In this document: piece after piece, positions 1 to 7,555 of the stretch | Numbering within the stretch: the stretch's first letter is position 1 | Layout: each line of letters begins with the position of its first letter | Assembly (NCBI GenBank): GCA_051880475.1 | Contig: JBJEOA010000004.1 | Location: 1 to 64,000 of the forward strand | Source of the DNA: JAUUSJ01 sp051880475 | Lineage (GTDB): Bacteria > Bacillota > Clostridia > Lachnospirales > Lachnospiraceae | Direction: 5' to 3' | Length of the DNA stretch: 64,000 bases | Program-made: the position numbers and the translations under genes | Notes under the pieces: model-generated | Database searches by the model: none | What the model was told of the DNA's origin: nothing | What the model saw: only the letters and a program-made list of their open reading frames with translations

Positions 1-166
1 CTCCTAATTGATACTTTTCCTGAATTCCCCTACGCATTAAATCAAGAAATGTAATGGTTTTCCCCTCTTCTACCGAATAGATACGGGCAAGATTCTCTAA
101 CTCTTTTTTCCATTCTGTAGGAATAGATATATTAATCTGTGTATTCTTACTTTTTGGTCTGCTCAT
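1..166 (-). CDS. Ribbon-helix-helix-like small protein (partial, C-terminus outside window)
   Basis: The first 55 codons are visible, and the gene runs off the left edge. The protein starts MSRPKSKNTQINISIP and continues with two predicted helices around EWKKELENLA and FLDLMRRGIQEKY. A short basic strand with alternating polar residues followed by two helices is the layout of CopG/Arc-type ribbon-helix-helix DNA-binding proteins. A GAGGAG ribosome site lies eight or so bases before the ATG, and a perfect promoter lies just upstream. Family membership is inferred from pattern only. A short regulator or antitoxin-like protein is plausible; the partner, if any, would be outside the window. Confidence 0.6.
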   Translation of the reverse strand, partial: MSRPKSKNTQINISIPTEWKKELENLARIYSVEEGKTITFLDLMRRGIQEKYQLG

Positions 167-201
167 TTGAATATTCTCTCCTCAAAAAACTTTATACATA
201 G

Positions 202-230
202 ATTATATATTTTTTATATGCTTTTGTCAA
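202..230 (-). promoter_or_regulatory. Consensus sigma-A promoter for the ribbon-helix-helix gene
   Basis: On the minus strand TTGACA (230-225) and TATAAT (207-202) are separated by exactly 17 bp, a perfect match to the housekeeping consensus, 36 bases before the start codon of the small gene. I see no obvious operator palindrome over it. Confidence 0.85.
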
Positions 231-310
231 GAAAAAAGTGGCTTTCATCCCACAGGCAAGCCTATTGGTTTTTCGCCACATAATCATAACAATATTTCAA
301 GGAGAAAAAT

Positions 311-652
311 ATGCAAGTTGAGTTGAGCAATAAAAATGACCTATCAGAAAGAGTCTACTATAATATACCAGATTTTCCAGTATATATCTATCGCAGTCTT
401 TTATCTTCCTATCCAAATTTTAGTGCAATCAGCCACTGGCATGATGATATAGAATTTATTCTCGTAGAATCTGGTCATATGCAATATAATATCAATGGAA
501 AGACTGTAATATTACGTGAAGGAGAGGGTATTTTTGTCAATACCAAACAATTTCATTACGAATTTTCAAGTGCTAGTTATTTTACAGAAACATTTCGCAA
601 AATTTATAATTGCACACCGACTCAATATCGTCAAAATTATTTTTTAAAATAA
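311..652 (+). pseudogene. AraC-family regulator remnant: cupin domain joined to the last part of the HTH
   Basis: The 113-residue product begins with an AraC-type sensor cupin (HWHDDIEFILVESG, then GEGIFVNTKQFHYE, residues about 42-85). It jumps directly to FSSASYFTETFRKIYNCTPTQYR, which is the C-terminal half of an AraC helix-turn-helix domain. Members of this family are usually about 280-300 residues, so roughly 170 residues, including the first HTH motif and the linker, are missing in frame. The AAGGAG ribosome site and ATG are intact, so a short protein could still be made, but it lacks a complete DNA-binding domain. The 3' end overlaps folA by 16 bp in convergent orientation. I read it as a deletion derivative; a dominant-negative or sensor-only role is possible but unproven. 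Confidence 0.75.
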
Positions 653-1116
653 GTATAGTAAGTATACGGAATTTCTCCATCTACATACTCTATCTTTTCT
701 TTTTCAAACATAGTTTCATCAAAAATAGGAAAATACGCATCTCCCTCTATTACTTTTTCAATCTCTGTAATATACATTTTCTCCACTAGAGGGAGTGCCT
801 CTTTATATAGTTTTTCTCCTCCAGAGATAAAAATATCCTTATTTTTCCATTTAAGTTTAGCTGTTTCTAACGCCTCCTCTAAAGATTTTACCGTAATACA
901 ATGCTCTTGGTCAAAATTTCTTGTCTTTGACACGACAATTGTCTCTCGATTTGGAAGGGGGAATCCAATTTCTTCATACGTATGCCGCCCCATAATAATA
1001 ATATTTCCTGTTGTAAGCTCCTTAAATCGCTTTTTCTCCCCCTCAATATTCCAGGGGATTTTTCCGCTTCTTCCTATTACTCTATTTTCTGAGAAAGCTA
1101 CAATCAATGCCAACAT
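637..1116 (-). CDS. folA: Dihydrofolate reductase
   Basis: Reduces dihydrofolate to tetrahydrofolate with NADPH in the cytoplasm. The 159-residue length is normal for a bacterial chromosomal DHFR. Family landmarks are the N-terminal MLALIVAFSENRVIGRSGKIPW (Met20-loop region with the conserved Ile-Pro-Trp), the NADPH-binding IIMGRHTYEEIG segment, and ISGGEKLYKEAL near residue 100, which corresponds to the conserved Gly-Gly cofactor loop. There is no thymidylate synthase neighbour in the window, although the two are often adjacent. A weak promoter-like TTGTAA-17-TATTAT occurs upstream on the minus strand. The C-terminus overlaps the tail of the AraC remnant. Confidence 0.95.
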   Translation of the reverse strand: MLALIVAFSENRVIGRSGKIPWNIEGEKKRFKELTTGNIIIMGRHTYEEIGFPLPNRETIVVSKTRNFDQEHCITVKSLEEALETAKLKWKNKDIFISGGEKLYKEALPLVEKMYITEIEKVIEGDAYFPIFDETMFEKEKIEYVDGEIPYTYYTYFKK

Positions 1117-1268
1117 ATTATTTTCCTTTCTGTTTTCCTTTTTCTATTCTCTTGTGGATTATATAACTTTCATAATAATTTAAAACTTGCATTATTACAA
1201 GAAAAAATATTCTTATATCCAAATTTTCGCATTGATTTCATACAAAATTTTTTCATTCTACCTCTTTT

Positions 1269-2030
1269 TTAGCACAAAGATTTTCGCTTTTCTCTCATTG
1301 CTTTTAAGATAATCTCTCTTGCTCTTTTCGCCTCATTTTTATCCATATCAGGAACTCCCTCTAACGGATATTCTATTCCAAGATTTTTATATTTTGCTCT
1401 TCCCATTGTATGATACGGTAAAACTTCTAATCCAACTAAATTTCTAAAACCTCCAATTAATTTTCCAAGTGTTTCTAACTCTTCTTTGGAATCTGTAATC
1501 CCTGGAACAACTACGTGACGAATAATCATTGGTATCTTTGCTTTTTCTAACGCTTTGGCAAAAGCAATAACTGTAGTTTGTTTTTGACCTGTAAGCTCTA
1601 AATGTCCCTCTGGCATACTATGTTTCATATCTAAAAGCACTAAATCCGTTACTCTAAATAAACGCTCAAATTCTTCCCTTCGCCTCTCACTATAGACGAT
1701 ACCAGAGGTATCAAGACAAGTGTGAATTCCTCTTTTTTTTGCCTTTTCATACAGATCAATTAAAAATGGAAGTTGCAAAAGTGCCTCACCGCCTGTCGTT
1801 GTGAGACCACCTTTTTTGTAAAAACTTTTATTTCGGTCATATTTCTCTAAAATCTCTTCCACTGTCATCTCCACTCCTCCATTCAAAGACCAAGTATCTG
1901 GATTATGACAGTACTGACAGCGCATCGGACATCCCTGAAAAAATATAACAAAACGAACTCCGGGACCATCTACGGTCCCGAAGCTCTCTATTGAATGAAT
2001 GCGTCCTTTTAATTCATTATGTTCTTTCAT
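1269..2030 (-). CDS. pflA: Pyruvate formate-lyase activating enzyme (radical SAM)
   Basis: A 253-residue radical-SAM glycyl-radical activase. It uses a 4Fe-4S cluster and S-adenosylmethionine to abstract a hydrogen from the glycine of its target. The cluster motif CPMRCQYC gives Cys34, Cys38 and Cys41 (C-x3-C-x2-C), preceded by GTVDGPGVRFVIFFQG, typical of PflA. TTGGEALLQ is the GGE SAM-binding motif. There is no extra ferredoxin insert, which separates PflA from larger GRE activases. It lies three bases downstream of the glycyl-radical domain gene and is surely co-transcribed with it. Here the substrate glycine sits on a separate 80-residue polypeptide, so this activase probably acts on that small protein alone or in complex with the core. 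Confidence 0.95.
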   Translation of the reverse strand: MKEHNELKGRIHSIESFGTVDGPGVRFVIFFQGCPMRCQYCHNPDTWSLNGGVEMTVEEILEKYDRNKSFYKKGGLTTTGGEALLQLPFLIDLYEKAKKRGIHTCLDTSGIVYSERRREEFERLFRVTDLVLLDMKHSMPEGHLELTGQKQTTVIAFAKALEKAKIPMIIRHVVVPGITDSKEELETLGKLIGGFRNLVGLEVLPYHTMGRAKYKNLGIEYPLEGVPDMDKNEAKRAREIILKAMREKRKSLC

Positions 2031-2033
2031 TTT

Positions 2034-2276
2034 TTACATTTCCTCATGGAATGTTCTAGAAATAACCTCATCTTGCTGTTCTTTTGTCAGTTTATTAAAG
2101 TTTACAGCATAACCAGATACACGAACGGTAAGCTGTGGATATCTTTCTGGATGCGCCTGTGCATCTAATAAAGTTTCTTTTGTAAATACATTTACATTTA
2201 AATGATGTCCACCTTTTTCAGCATATCCATCCAATAAGTTTACTAAGTTGTCGATTTGTGCGTCACTAATTTGCAT
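2034..2276 (-). CDS. Stand-alone glycyl-radical domain of pyruvate formate-lyase (GrcA/YfiD-like)
   Basis: The 80-residue protein aligns with the extreme C-terminus of ordinary PFL: LLDGYAEKGGHHLNVNV, then YPQLTVRVSGYAVNF, then EEVISRTFHEEM-like ending. The radical glycine is Gly55 in RVSGYA. It has its own AGGAGG ribosome site 10 bases before its ATG and starts 21 bp after the stop of the PFL core gene. E. coli GrcA is longer (about 127 residues) and acts as a spare part for damaged full-length PFL. Here the adjacent PFL lacks this domain altogether, so the small protein is probably an obligate subunit. A sequencing frameshift is unlikely because both junction ends carry extra unique residues and real start and stop signals. 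Confidence 0.92.
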   Translation of the reverse strand: MQISDAQIDNLVNLLDGYAEKGGHHLNVNVFTKETLLDAQAHPERYPQLTVRVSGYAVNFNKLTKEQQDEVISRTFHEEM

Positions 2277-2297
2277 TATAATTTCCTCCTTATATAA

Positions 2298-4415
2298 TTA
2301 ATCCTCTACCTCTACATCAATCTCTGTCGCGTTTGACTCCATTGCACAGCATGGCTCAAGCTCCACTGCAATTTCATCAAATATAATTTTATCTTCTTTT
2401 CCAAGAGCACCCGGAATAATAGAGAATGTATTAGAAATTCCATCTTGTGCATCTTTAAATGGAAGTTTTGCCACGGAACTTAGAGATGCAACTGCACCAT
2501 TTTTATCTCTATTATGCATTGGGTTTGCACCTGGTGCGAAAGGTTGACCAGCTTTTCTTCCATCTGGTGTGGAGCCGGTCGCCTTTCCATAAACTACGTT
2601 AGATGTGATTGTGAGAATAGAAGTTGTCTTAATACCACCTCTATACGCATGATTTCCTTGAATATATTCCATAAAGTCATGTACTACATCGTAAGCGATA
2701 TCATCTACTCTGTCATCATCATTTCCGTATTTAGGGAAATCGCCCTCTACCTCGTAATCTACAACAATTCCATTTTCATCACGAATTGCCTTTACTTTTG
2801 CATACTTAATTGCGGATAGAGAATCTGCTACTACAGAAAGCCCTGCGATACCTGTAGCAAACCAACGAGTTACTTGTCTATCATGTAGCGCCATCTGAAT
2901 ACGCTCATAACAATATTTATCATGCATATAATGAATAATATTAAGAGTATTTACATATACACAGGCAAGCCATTTCATCATATCTTGGAAGCGATCCATA
3001 ACTTCATCATAGTCTAAATACTCAGATGTAATTGGCCGATATTTTGGACCAATCTGCTTTTTAGATACCTCATCCACACCGCCGTTAATTGCATAGAGTA
3101 GGCATTTTGCTAAATTTGCACGAGCACCGAAGAACTGCATCTCTTTTCCAACACGCATAGAAGATACACAGCAGGCAATCGCGTAATCATCCCCATGTGT
3201 CACACGCATTAAATCGTCATTCTCATACTGAATAGAGGATGATTGAATAGACATTTTTGCACAGTACTTCTTAAAATTCTCTGGTAATCTTGTAGACCAT
3301 AAAACAGTCAAGTTTGGTTCTGGAGCTGGACCTAAATTTGTCAGTGTATGCAAATAACGGAAAGACATTTTTGTTACTAACGGACGACCATCAATTCCCA
3401 TACCACCGATGGACTCCGTCACCCATGTTGGATCACCAGAGAAAATTGTATTATACTCAGGTGTTCTTGCAAATTTAATCATACGAAGTTTCATAATAAA
3501 ATGATCTACAAATTCTTGAATCTGCTTCTCTGTGTAAGTTCCATTTGCTAAATCACGCTCTGCGTAAATATCAATAAATGTAGAAGTACGACCCAGAGAC
3601 ATCGCGGCGCCATTTTGCTCTTTTACCGCTGCTAAATATCCAAAATATGTCCACTGAATTGCCTCTTTTACATCCCTCGCTGGTTTGGAAATATCACAGC
3701 CGTAGATTTTACCGAGTTCTTTTAACTCACCTAATGCGCGAATTTGCTCTGATAATTCTTCTCTCTCTCTTGTCACATCAGAGTACATAATTGTTCTTGT
3801 ACCATTTTTCTGATTCTTTTTATCTTCAATCAAACGATCTACACCATAGAGTGCTATACGTCTATAGTCACCGATAATACGACCTCTACCATAAGCATCT
3901 GGTAAACCAGTAATAATATGGCTAGAACGACACGCCCTCATCTCAGGTGTATAAGCGTCAAACACACCTGCATTATGTGTCTTTCTATATTTTGTAAAAA
4001 ATCCTACAATTTCAGGATCTACTTGATATCCATTATCCTCACAAGCTTTCATCGCCATACGGATACCACCGTTTACATGAAGTGCTCTCTTTAATGGCTT
4101 ATCTGTCTGAAATCCTACAATTGTCTCTTTCTCTTTATCTAAGTAAGCAGCTCCATGGGAAGTAATTGTAGATACAACTCTCGTATCCATATCGAGAACA
4201 CCACCCTTTTCGCTCTCTTCATGAAATAATCCCATGACCTGATTCCATAATTCTGTTGTCGCCTGTGTAGAATCTGCTAAGAAAGCCTCGTCCCCTACAT
4301 ATGGGGTGTAGTTTTTCTGAATAAAATCTCGAACATTAATTTCTTTCTCCCAAATTCCTCCACAAAATGAAGTCCATTCTTCTCTCATAAGCTCCTCCTG
4401 TCTGCTATAATACAT
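2298..4415 (-). CDS. pflB: Pyruvate formate-lyase catalytic core, lacking its glycyl-radical domain
   Basis: Formate C-acetyltransferase converts pyruvate and CoA to acetyl-CoA and formate. The 705 residues cover the ten-stranded barrel. The active-site thiol pair is Cys415-Cys416 in ACCVSSMRVG, followed by MQFFGARANLAKCLLYAINGG, all as in classical PFL. Ordinary PFL continues for about 60-80 more residues through the RVSGYA glycine loop. Here the chain instead ends with a unique acidic tail (EIDVEVED) after SIIPGALGKEDK, and the glycine domain is encoded by the next gene. A pflA gene follows. The acidic tail may be a docking segment for the small subunit (inference). Catalysis should need reconstitution from both chains. 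Confidence 0.95.
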   Translation of the reverse strand: MYYSRQEELMREEWTSFCGGIWEKEINVRDFIQKNYTPYVGDEAFLADSTQATTELWNQVMGLFHEESEKGGVLDMDTRVVSTITSHGAAYLDKEKETIVGFQTDKPLKRALHVNGGIRMAMKACEDNGYQVDPEIVGFFTKYRKTHNAGVFDAYTPEMRACRSSHIITGLPDAYGRGRIIGDYRRIALYGVDRLIEDKKNQKNGTRTIMYSDVTREREELSEQIRALGELKELGKIYGCDISKPARDVKEAIQWTYFGYLAAVKEQNGAAMSLGRTSTFIDIYAERDLANGTYTEKQIQEFVDHFIMKLRMIKFARTPEYNTIFSGDPTWVTESIGGMGIDGRPLVTKMSFRYLHTLTNLGPAPEPNLTVLWSTRLPENFKKYCAKMSIQSSSIQYENDDLMRVTHGDDYAIACCVSSMRVGKEMQFFGARANLAKCLLYAINGGVDEVSKKQIGPKYRPITSEYLDYDEVMDRFQDMMKWLACVYVNTLNIIHYMHDKYCYERIQMALHDRQVTRWFATGIAGLSVVADSLSAIKYAKVKAIRDENGIVVDYEVEGDFPKYGNDDDRVDDIAYDVVHDFMEYIQGNHAYRGGIKTTSILTITSNVVYGKATGSTPDGRKAGQPFAPGANPMHNRDKNGAVASLSSVAKLPFKDAQDGISNTFSIIPGALGKEDKIIFDEIAVELEPCCAMESNATEIDVEVED

Positions 4416-4443
4416 TTAATTAGCTTCATTTAACAATAATTAG

Positions 4444-4470
4444 ATTATACTAACTTGAATTATTTGTCAA
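4444..4470 (-). promoter_or_regulatory. Probable promoter of the pfl operon
   Basis: A minus-strand TTGACA (4470-4465) lies upstream of a TATAAT (4449-4444) at 15 bp, or a TAATCT at 17 bp, about 50 bases before the pflB start. No Fnr/Rex palindrome is obvious to me. Confidence 0.55.
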
Positions 4471-4670
4471 TATTTTCATTGAAACATTTTATCATCTGCA
4501 CTTTTTTGTTCTTTAATGAAAAATTTTATTATATAACTACAATAAATTGTTCTACTATACTCTTTTTCTTCCTCCTTCGCATTTGAAAAGCTGTAAAACA
4601 GATTTCCATAAGTTATATTGCTTAATCTGTTTAAACTTTTAAAATTATTTAAAAAATTTTAAAAAAACAC

Positions 4671-4699
4671 TTGCATTTTTCTTTTGACTATGCTATACT
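4671..4699 (+). promoter_or_regulatory. Promoter of first tRNA-Glu
   Basis: TTGCAT (4671-4676), 17-bp spacer, TATACT (4694-4699), then the tRNA 22 bases later. The same -35, spacing and -10 recur before the second copy. Confidence 0.75.
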
Positions 4700-4721
4700 T
4701 CATATTGTCGTTAGGACATGA

Positions 4722-4793
4722 GGCCTGTTGGTCAAGGGGTCAAGACGCCGCCCTCTCACGGCGGAAACAGGGGTTCGATTCCCCTACAGGCTG
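4722..4793 (+). tRNA. tRNA-Glu (anticodon CTC), copy 1
   Basis: A 72-nt cloverleaf. The acceptor GGCCTGT pairs with ACAGGCT (one G-U at position 1-72). The anticodon stem is CCGCC/GGCGG with a seven-base loop CTCTCAC, giving anticodon CTC, which reads GAG. The T arm is CAGGG-GTTCGAT-TCCCCT-like, with the GTTCGA signature. CCA is not encoded. The body is identical to copy 2 downstream. The sequence after it looks like a decayed copy of the terminator found after copy 2, so transcription may read into the second gene. Confidence 0.93.
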
Positions 4794-4834
4794 TTTTGAA
4801 CGATTCCATTTAGGATTTGTTCTTAAAAAAATAC

Positions 4835-4863
4835 TTGCATTTCAAAAAAATGTATGTTATACT
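4835..4863 (+). promoter_or_regulatory. Promoter of second tRNA-Glu
   Basis: TTGCAT (4835-4840), 17-bp spacer, TATACT (4858-4863). This is the same architecture as the first tRNA promoter at a 164-bp period, so the promoter was duplicated with the tRNA. Confidence 0.75.
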
Positions 4864-4885
4864 TTATATCGTCGTTAAGACATAA

Positions 4886-4957
4886 GGCCTGTTGGTCAAG
4901 GGGTCAAGACGCCGCCCTCTCACGGCGGAAACAGGGGTTCGATTCCCCTACAGGCTG
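4886..4957 (+). tRNA. tRNA-Glu (anticodon CTC), copy 2
   Basis: A 72-nt tRNA identical in body to the first copy, with anticodon CTC in the loop CTCTCAC, T-loop GTTCGAT, and no encoded CCA. The duplication unit is about 164 bp and includes the promoter and a leader with a shared GTCGTTA segment. It is followed by an intact intrinsic terminator. No tRNA-Glu(TTC) is present in this window. Confidence 0.93.
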
Positions 4958-4961
4958 TTTT

Positions 4962-4993
4962 GAACAGATTCAATATGAATCTGTTCTTTTTTT
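4962..4993 (+). terminator. Intrinsic terminator after the tRNA pair
   Basis: A perfect 11-bp stem, 4962-4972 with 4976-4986, closes a three-base loop (ATA) and is followed by a run of T. Confidence 0.9.
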
Positions 4994-5014
4994 ATTTTAC
5001 TTTATGTCTACTAT

Positions 5015-5062
5015 TGAAAAACAAAAACAGCAGCCACAACCTTTCACAGATTCTGACTGCTG
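5015..5062 (-). terminator. Terminator of the zinc-ribbon membrane protein gene
   Basis: On the minus strand CAGCAGTC (5062-5055) pairs with GGCTGCTG (5035-5028), with one G-T pair, followed by TTTTTGTTTTTC. It lies 25-70 bases after the gene's stop. Confidence 0.65.
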
Positions 5063-5087
5063 AATCATTTTTATCTATCAGCATATT

Positions 5088-5849
5088 TTATGTTTCTTTT
5101 ATAAATTTATTCTTACAAGTTGGACAAGTAATTTTTACCTTTCCCTGTCTCTTTGGAATTCTAATTGCCTGATTACAGTAAGGACAGTTAAAATAAACAT
5201 AGTTAGGATCAAATCTTTGCTCTTTCTTCCTCTGCTCTTGCTTTTTTTGTTCCCTCGCAAGTGCTTCTGCTGCCCTTTTTTCCTCTTCTCTTTTTCTTTG
5301 CTCCTCTCTTGCCCTCTTCTCTTGCTCTCTCTTTTCTTCTCTTCTTCTTTGCTCTTCTTCCTTTTTTTGTCTCTCCGTCTCAATATCTATCTTTTCTTCT
5401 TGAACTATCTTTTCTTCTTCAATTACTTTTTTCTCTGACTTTTTCTCGTCTCTTTTCTTTATCACCTTTTGTTTTTCTTTTGTCTTTCTATTAAATTTCT
5501 TAAAAATATTCTTCTTCTCAAGTTTTTTATTTGTCACATCTTTTTGTTGCTCTAATACTTCTTGATCTTCTAAATTACTTTCTTCTTGTTCTTTTTCTAA
5601 ATCTACCATAAAGAAAGAACAAAATCTTACAAACACCTGATTTTCCTTCTTTCTCCACTCTAAATTTTGAGAAAACATTCGATAAATACAAAGCAATAAA
5701 AAAATCAGACAGCCAATACAAGCCCAAATTTTATCTGGCTGTTCTAAAATTACATATACAAAATAAAAAACTAAACTCAGAAATAAGAATAATAAATTTA
5801 ACTCATCAATTCCACATCGGTTTTTCATAAATTCTTGAATTTTTCGCAT
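5088..5849 (-). CDS. Membrane protein with charged coiled coil and C-terminal zinc ribbon
   Basis: Function unknown. The 253 residues fall into three parts. Two hydrophobic segments occupy residues about 17-60 (LNLLFLFLSLVFYFVYVIL and IGCLIFLLLCIYRMF). A very Lys/Glu/Arg-rich coiled-coil region spans about 75-215. A C-terminal four-cysteine ribbon, CPYCNQAIRIP then CPTCKNKF, fits a zinc-binding fold. The same architecture (N-terminal membrane hairpin plus a YxxCPxC...CPxC ending) is widespread and uncharacterised in Lachnospiraceae. Both the ribbon and the coil would face the cytoplasm if the N-terminus is inside. It appears to be a single-gene unit with its own terminator. The long purine-rich stretch makes spurious open frames on the opposite strand. 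Confidence 0.8.
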   Translation of the reverse strand: MRKIQEFMKNRCGIDELNLLFLFLSLVFYFVYVILEQPDKIWACIGCLIFLLLCIYRMFSQNLEWRKKENQVFVRFCSFFMVDLEKEQEESNLEDQEVLEQQKDVTNKKLEKKNIFKKFNRKTKEKQKVIKKRDEKKSEKKVIEEEKIVQEEKIDIETERQKKEEEQRRREEKREQEKRAREEQRKREEEKRAAEALAREQKKQEQRKKEQRFDPNYVYFNCPYCNQAIRIPKRQGKVKITCPTCKNKFIKET

Positions 5850-5999
5850 CTTTTTCCTCTCTAACTAAATACTCTCACAGACAAGTCTATGGGGGCATCA
5901 CAAAATCATAAGCACTTTATTTTCATAGGAAACTATTTCATCATCCACATTTTCAATATCATCCTATCATATCTTCCTTTTTTATACAATGAAGACAAT

Positions 6000-6509
6000 T
6001 TACGAATCTTTCCCTTTGATTATATTTATCCATTTTTCTCTCAACAAAAAAACCAGCTTTCTCTCAATCTGCATAAACAAAACAGCAACTATAATACCAA
6101 TGCTGTCAATAAAAACGTCTCGCAAAGCACCGTCTCTCCCGGATACAAATAATTGATGAAATTCATCTAGACCTGCAAAAAAGATGGAAAAAACGAGAGG
6201 AATATATAGAAATTTCCTACCCTTTATCTGGTATACAAGACAAGGAACAGACATAGATAGAGCAAGTAAAAAAAACTCTGTCACATGCCCTATCTTTCTC
6301 ACATAAAAATGAAGCTTTTCTATTTTTTGCTCCAACGTATTATTATCAAATTTTTCTTGCATTATTTTTTCTTCCAACTTCACAATTTTATAAGTTATGC
6401 CACGGCTTAATTCTGATGAGGCATCTCCTTGCTGCCCTGAAAATGAAAATATAATACATAGCATAAAAATAGTGGGAAGGAAAGAAAATAGTTTTAATTT
6501 CTCTTTCAT
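6000..6509 (-). CDS. VanZ-like membrane protein
   Basis: A 169-residue protein with about four hydrophobic segments. It carries the VanZ family landmarks SFSGQQGDASSELS near residue 22, KIGHVTEFFLLAL near 72 and GLDEFHQLFVSGRDGALRDVFIDSIG near 115. Polar and acidic residues within the membrane segments (His-x-x-Glu, Asp-Glu-x-x-Gln) are typical. VanZ confers low-level teicoplanin resistance in enterococci, but most chromosomal homologues have unknown roles in the envelope. It has no vancomycin-resistance neighbours here, so that name should not be taken as function. Confidence 0.85.
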   Translation of the reverse strand: MKEKLKLFSFLPTIFMLCIIFSFSGQQGDASSELSRGITYKIVKLEEKIMQEKFDNNTLEQKIEKLHFYVRKIGHVTEFFLLALSMSVPCLVYQIKGRKFLYIPLVFSIFFAGLDEFHQLFVSGRDGALRDVFIDSIGIIVAVLFMQIERKLVFLLREKWINIIKGKDS

Positions 6510-6553
6510 GGATAAAAGTATAACATTTTTCTCTAAAAAAGTAAATCAAAGAA

Positions 6554-6583
6554 AATGGCCATTCTTCTAACAGAATAGCCATT
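6554..6583 (-). terminator. Hairpin after porB
   Basis: A 12-bp stem with one mismatch (6554-6565 with 6572-6583) and a six-base loop lies 20 bases after the porB stop. T content after it is modest on the minus strand and better on the plus strand, so strength is uncertain. Confidence 0.5.
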
Positions 6584-6602
6584 CTCCTTTTTACTCATTT
6601 TA

Positions 6603-7544
6603 TTAGGAACAACGAATCTGAAGTTCCTCCCATCTTCTATCTACTTCTTCTTGGAATTTAACAATTAATTCCTCATTTCCTTTCTTGAAAAGATGTTTAA
6701 ATCTTCCCTGTGCTCTCAAGAAATCTTCGATTGGAAGTTTTTTCTTAGGCTCATAGTTCAAAGTCCACTTACCATTTTCCACCTCAAATAATGGCCAATA
6801 GCAAGTCTCAACCCCTAATTTACAAATTTCCATTAAATTCTCTGTCGGATATCTCCAGCCTCTTGGACATGGAGCCATAACATTTAAGAGTGCAGCACCC
6901 TCTGTATAAATTGCCTTCTCAGCTTTTGTATGGATATCTCTAAAATTGCCAAGGAACGTTGTCTGTGCCACATAAGGCACTTTATGTGCTGCGATAATCT
7001 CTGCTAAATCTTTTCGGTACTGCATTTTACCATTTGATTCGGTTCCCGCTGGTGTCGTTGTCGTATCCGCAAACATCGGCGTTGCAGAAGAACGCTGGAT
7101 ACCTGTATTCATATATGCACCATTATCGTAACATACATACACAAAATCGTGATTTCTCTCCATCGCTCCTGATAAAGACTGAAATCCAATATCATAGGTG
7201 CCGCCATCTCCACCGAGTGTAATAAATTTATAATTATCTTTTATTTTTCCTCGTTTTTTAAGAGCCTTATAAGCAGTCTCAACACCACTCATTGTAGCTC
7301 CGGCATTTTCAAATGCATTATGAATATAACTATCCTCATACGCCGTATAAGGATACATAAAAGTAGAAACTTCCATACATCCTGTGGCATTTCCAATTAC
7401 GGCATGGTCTCCCTCGTGAAGAGCACGGAGCACTGCTCTAAGCGCAATCGTACCTCCACAACCAGCACACATTCTATGACCTGGAGCTAAACGCTCTGGC
7501 TGGTTCATTACCTCTTTTAAATTATATCTCACTCTCTTTGCCAT
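6603..7544 (-). CDS. porB: Pyruvate:ferredoxin oxidoreductase beta subunit
   Basis: Thiamine-diphosphate-binding subunit of a four-subunit 2-oxoacid:ferredoxin oxidoreductase (pyruvate + CoA + oxidised ferredoxin to acetyl-CoA + CO2 + reduced ferredoxin). In the 313 residues, the cysteine motif MCAGCGG (Cys26, Cys29) begins the 4Fe-4S ligand set. TLGGDGGTYDIG with a downstream YDNGAYMNTG is the TPP/Mg motif (GDG-x-N). PCPRGW near residue 223 supplies another conserved cysteine. It is the last gene of porCDAB, 11 bp after porA. Pyruvate specificity is inferred from resemblance to PorB and the organism type rather than from a unique residue. Confidence 0.92.
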   Translation of the reverse strand: MAKRVRYNLKEVMNQPERLAPGHRMCAGCGGTIALRAVLRALHEGDHAVIGNATGCMEVSTFMYPYTAYEDSYIHNAFENAGATMSGVETAYKALKKRGKIKDNYKFITLGGDGGTYDIGFQSLSGAMERNHDFVYVCYDNGAYMNTGIQRSSATPMFADTTTTPAGTESNGKMQYRKDLAEIIAAHKVPYVAQTTFLGNFRDIHTKAEKAIYTEGAALLNVMAPCPRGWRYPTENLMEICKLGVETCYWPLFEVENGKWTLNYEPKKKLPIEDFLRAQGRFKHLFKKGNEELIVKFQEEVDRRWEELQIRCS

Positions 7545-7555
7545 TTTGCGCCCTC

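Noticed and set aside
2277..2300. A frameshift error separating pflB from its glycine domain
   Set aside because: A proper stop, an AGGAGG site and an ATG are present, and both ends carry extra residues not found at that point in ordinary PFL.
4684..5172. Small plus-strand open frames across the tRNA genes
   Set aside because: They read through tRNA sequence and a terminator; tRNA structure is unambiguous.
5135..5494. Open frames opposite or overlapping the coiled-coil region
   Set aside because: They arise from the strongly purine-biased coding sequence of the zinc-ribbon membrane protein; no ribosome sites or family signatures.
6000..6509. Glycopeptide resistance
   Set aside because: A lone VanZ-like gene without vanHAX/RS neighbours is common in Clostridia and does not indicate resistance.
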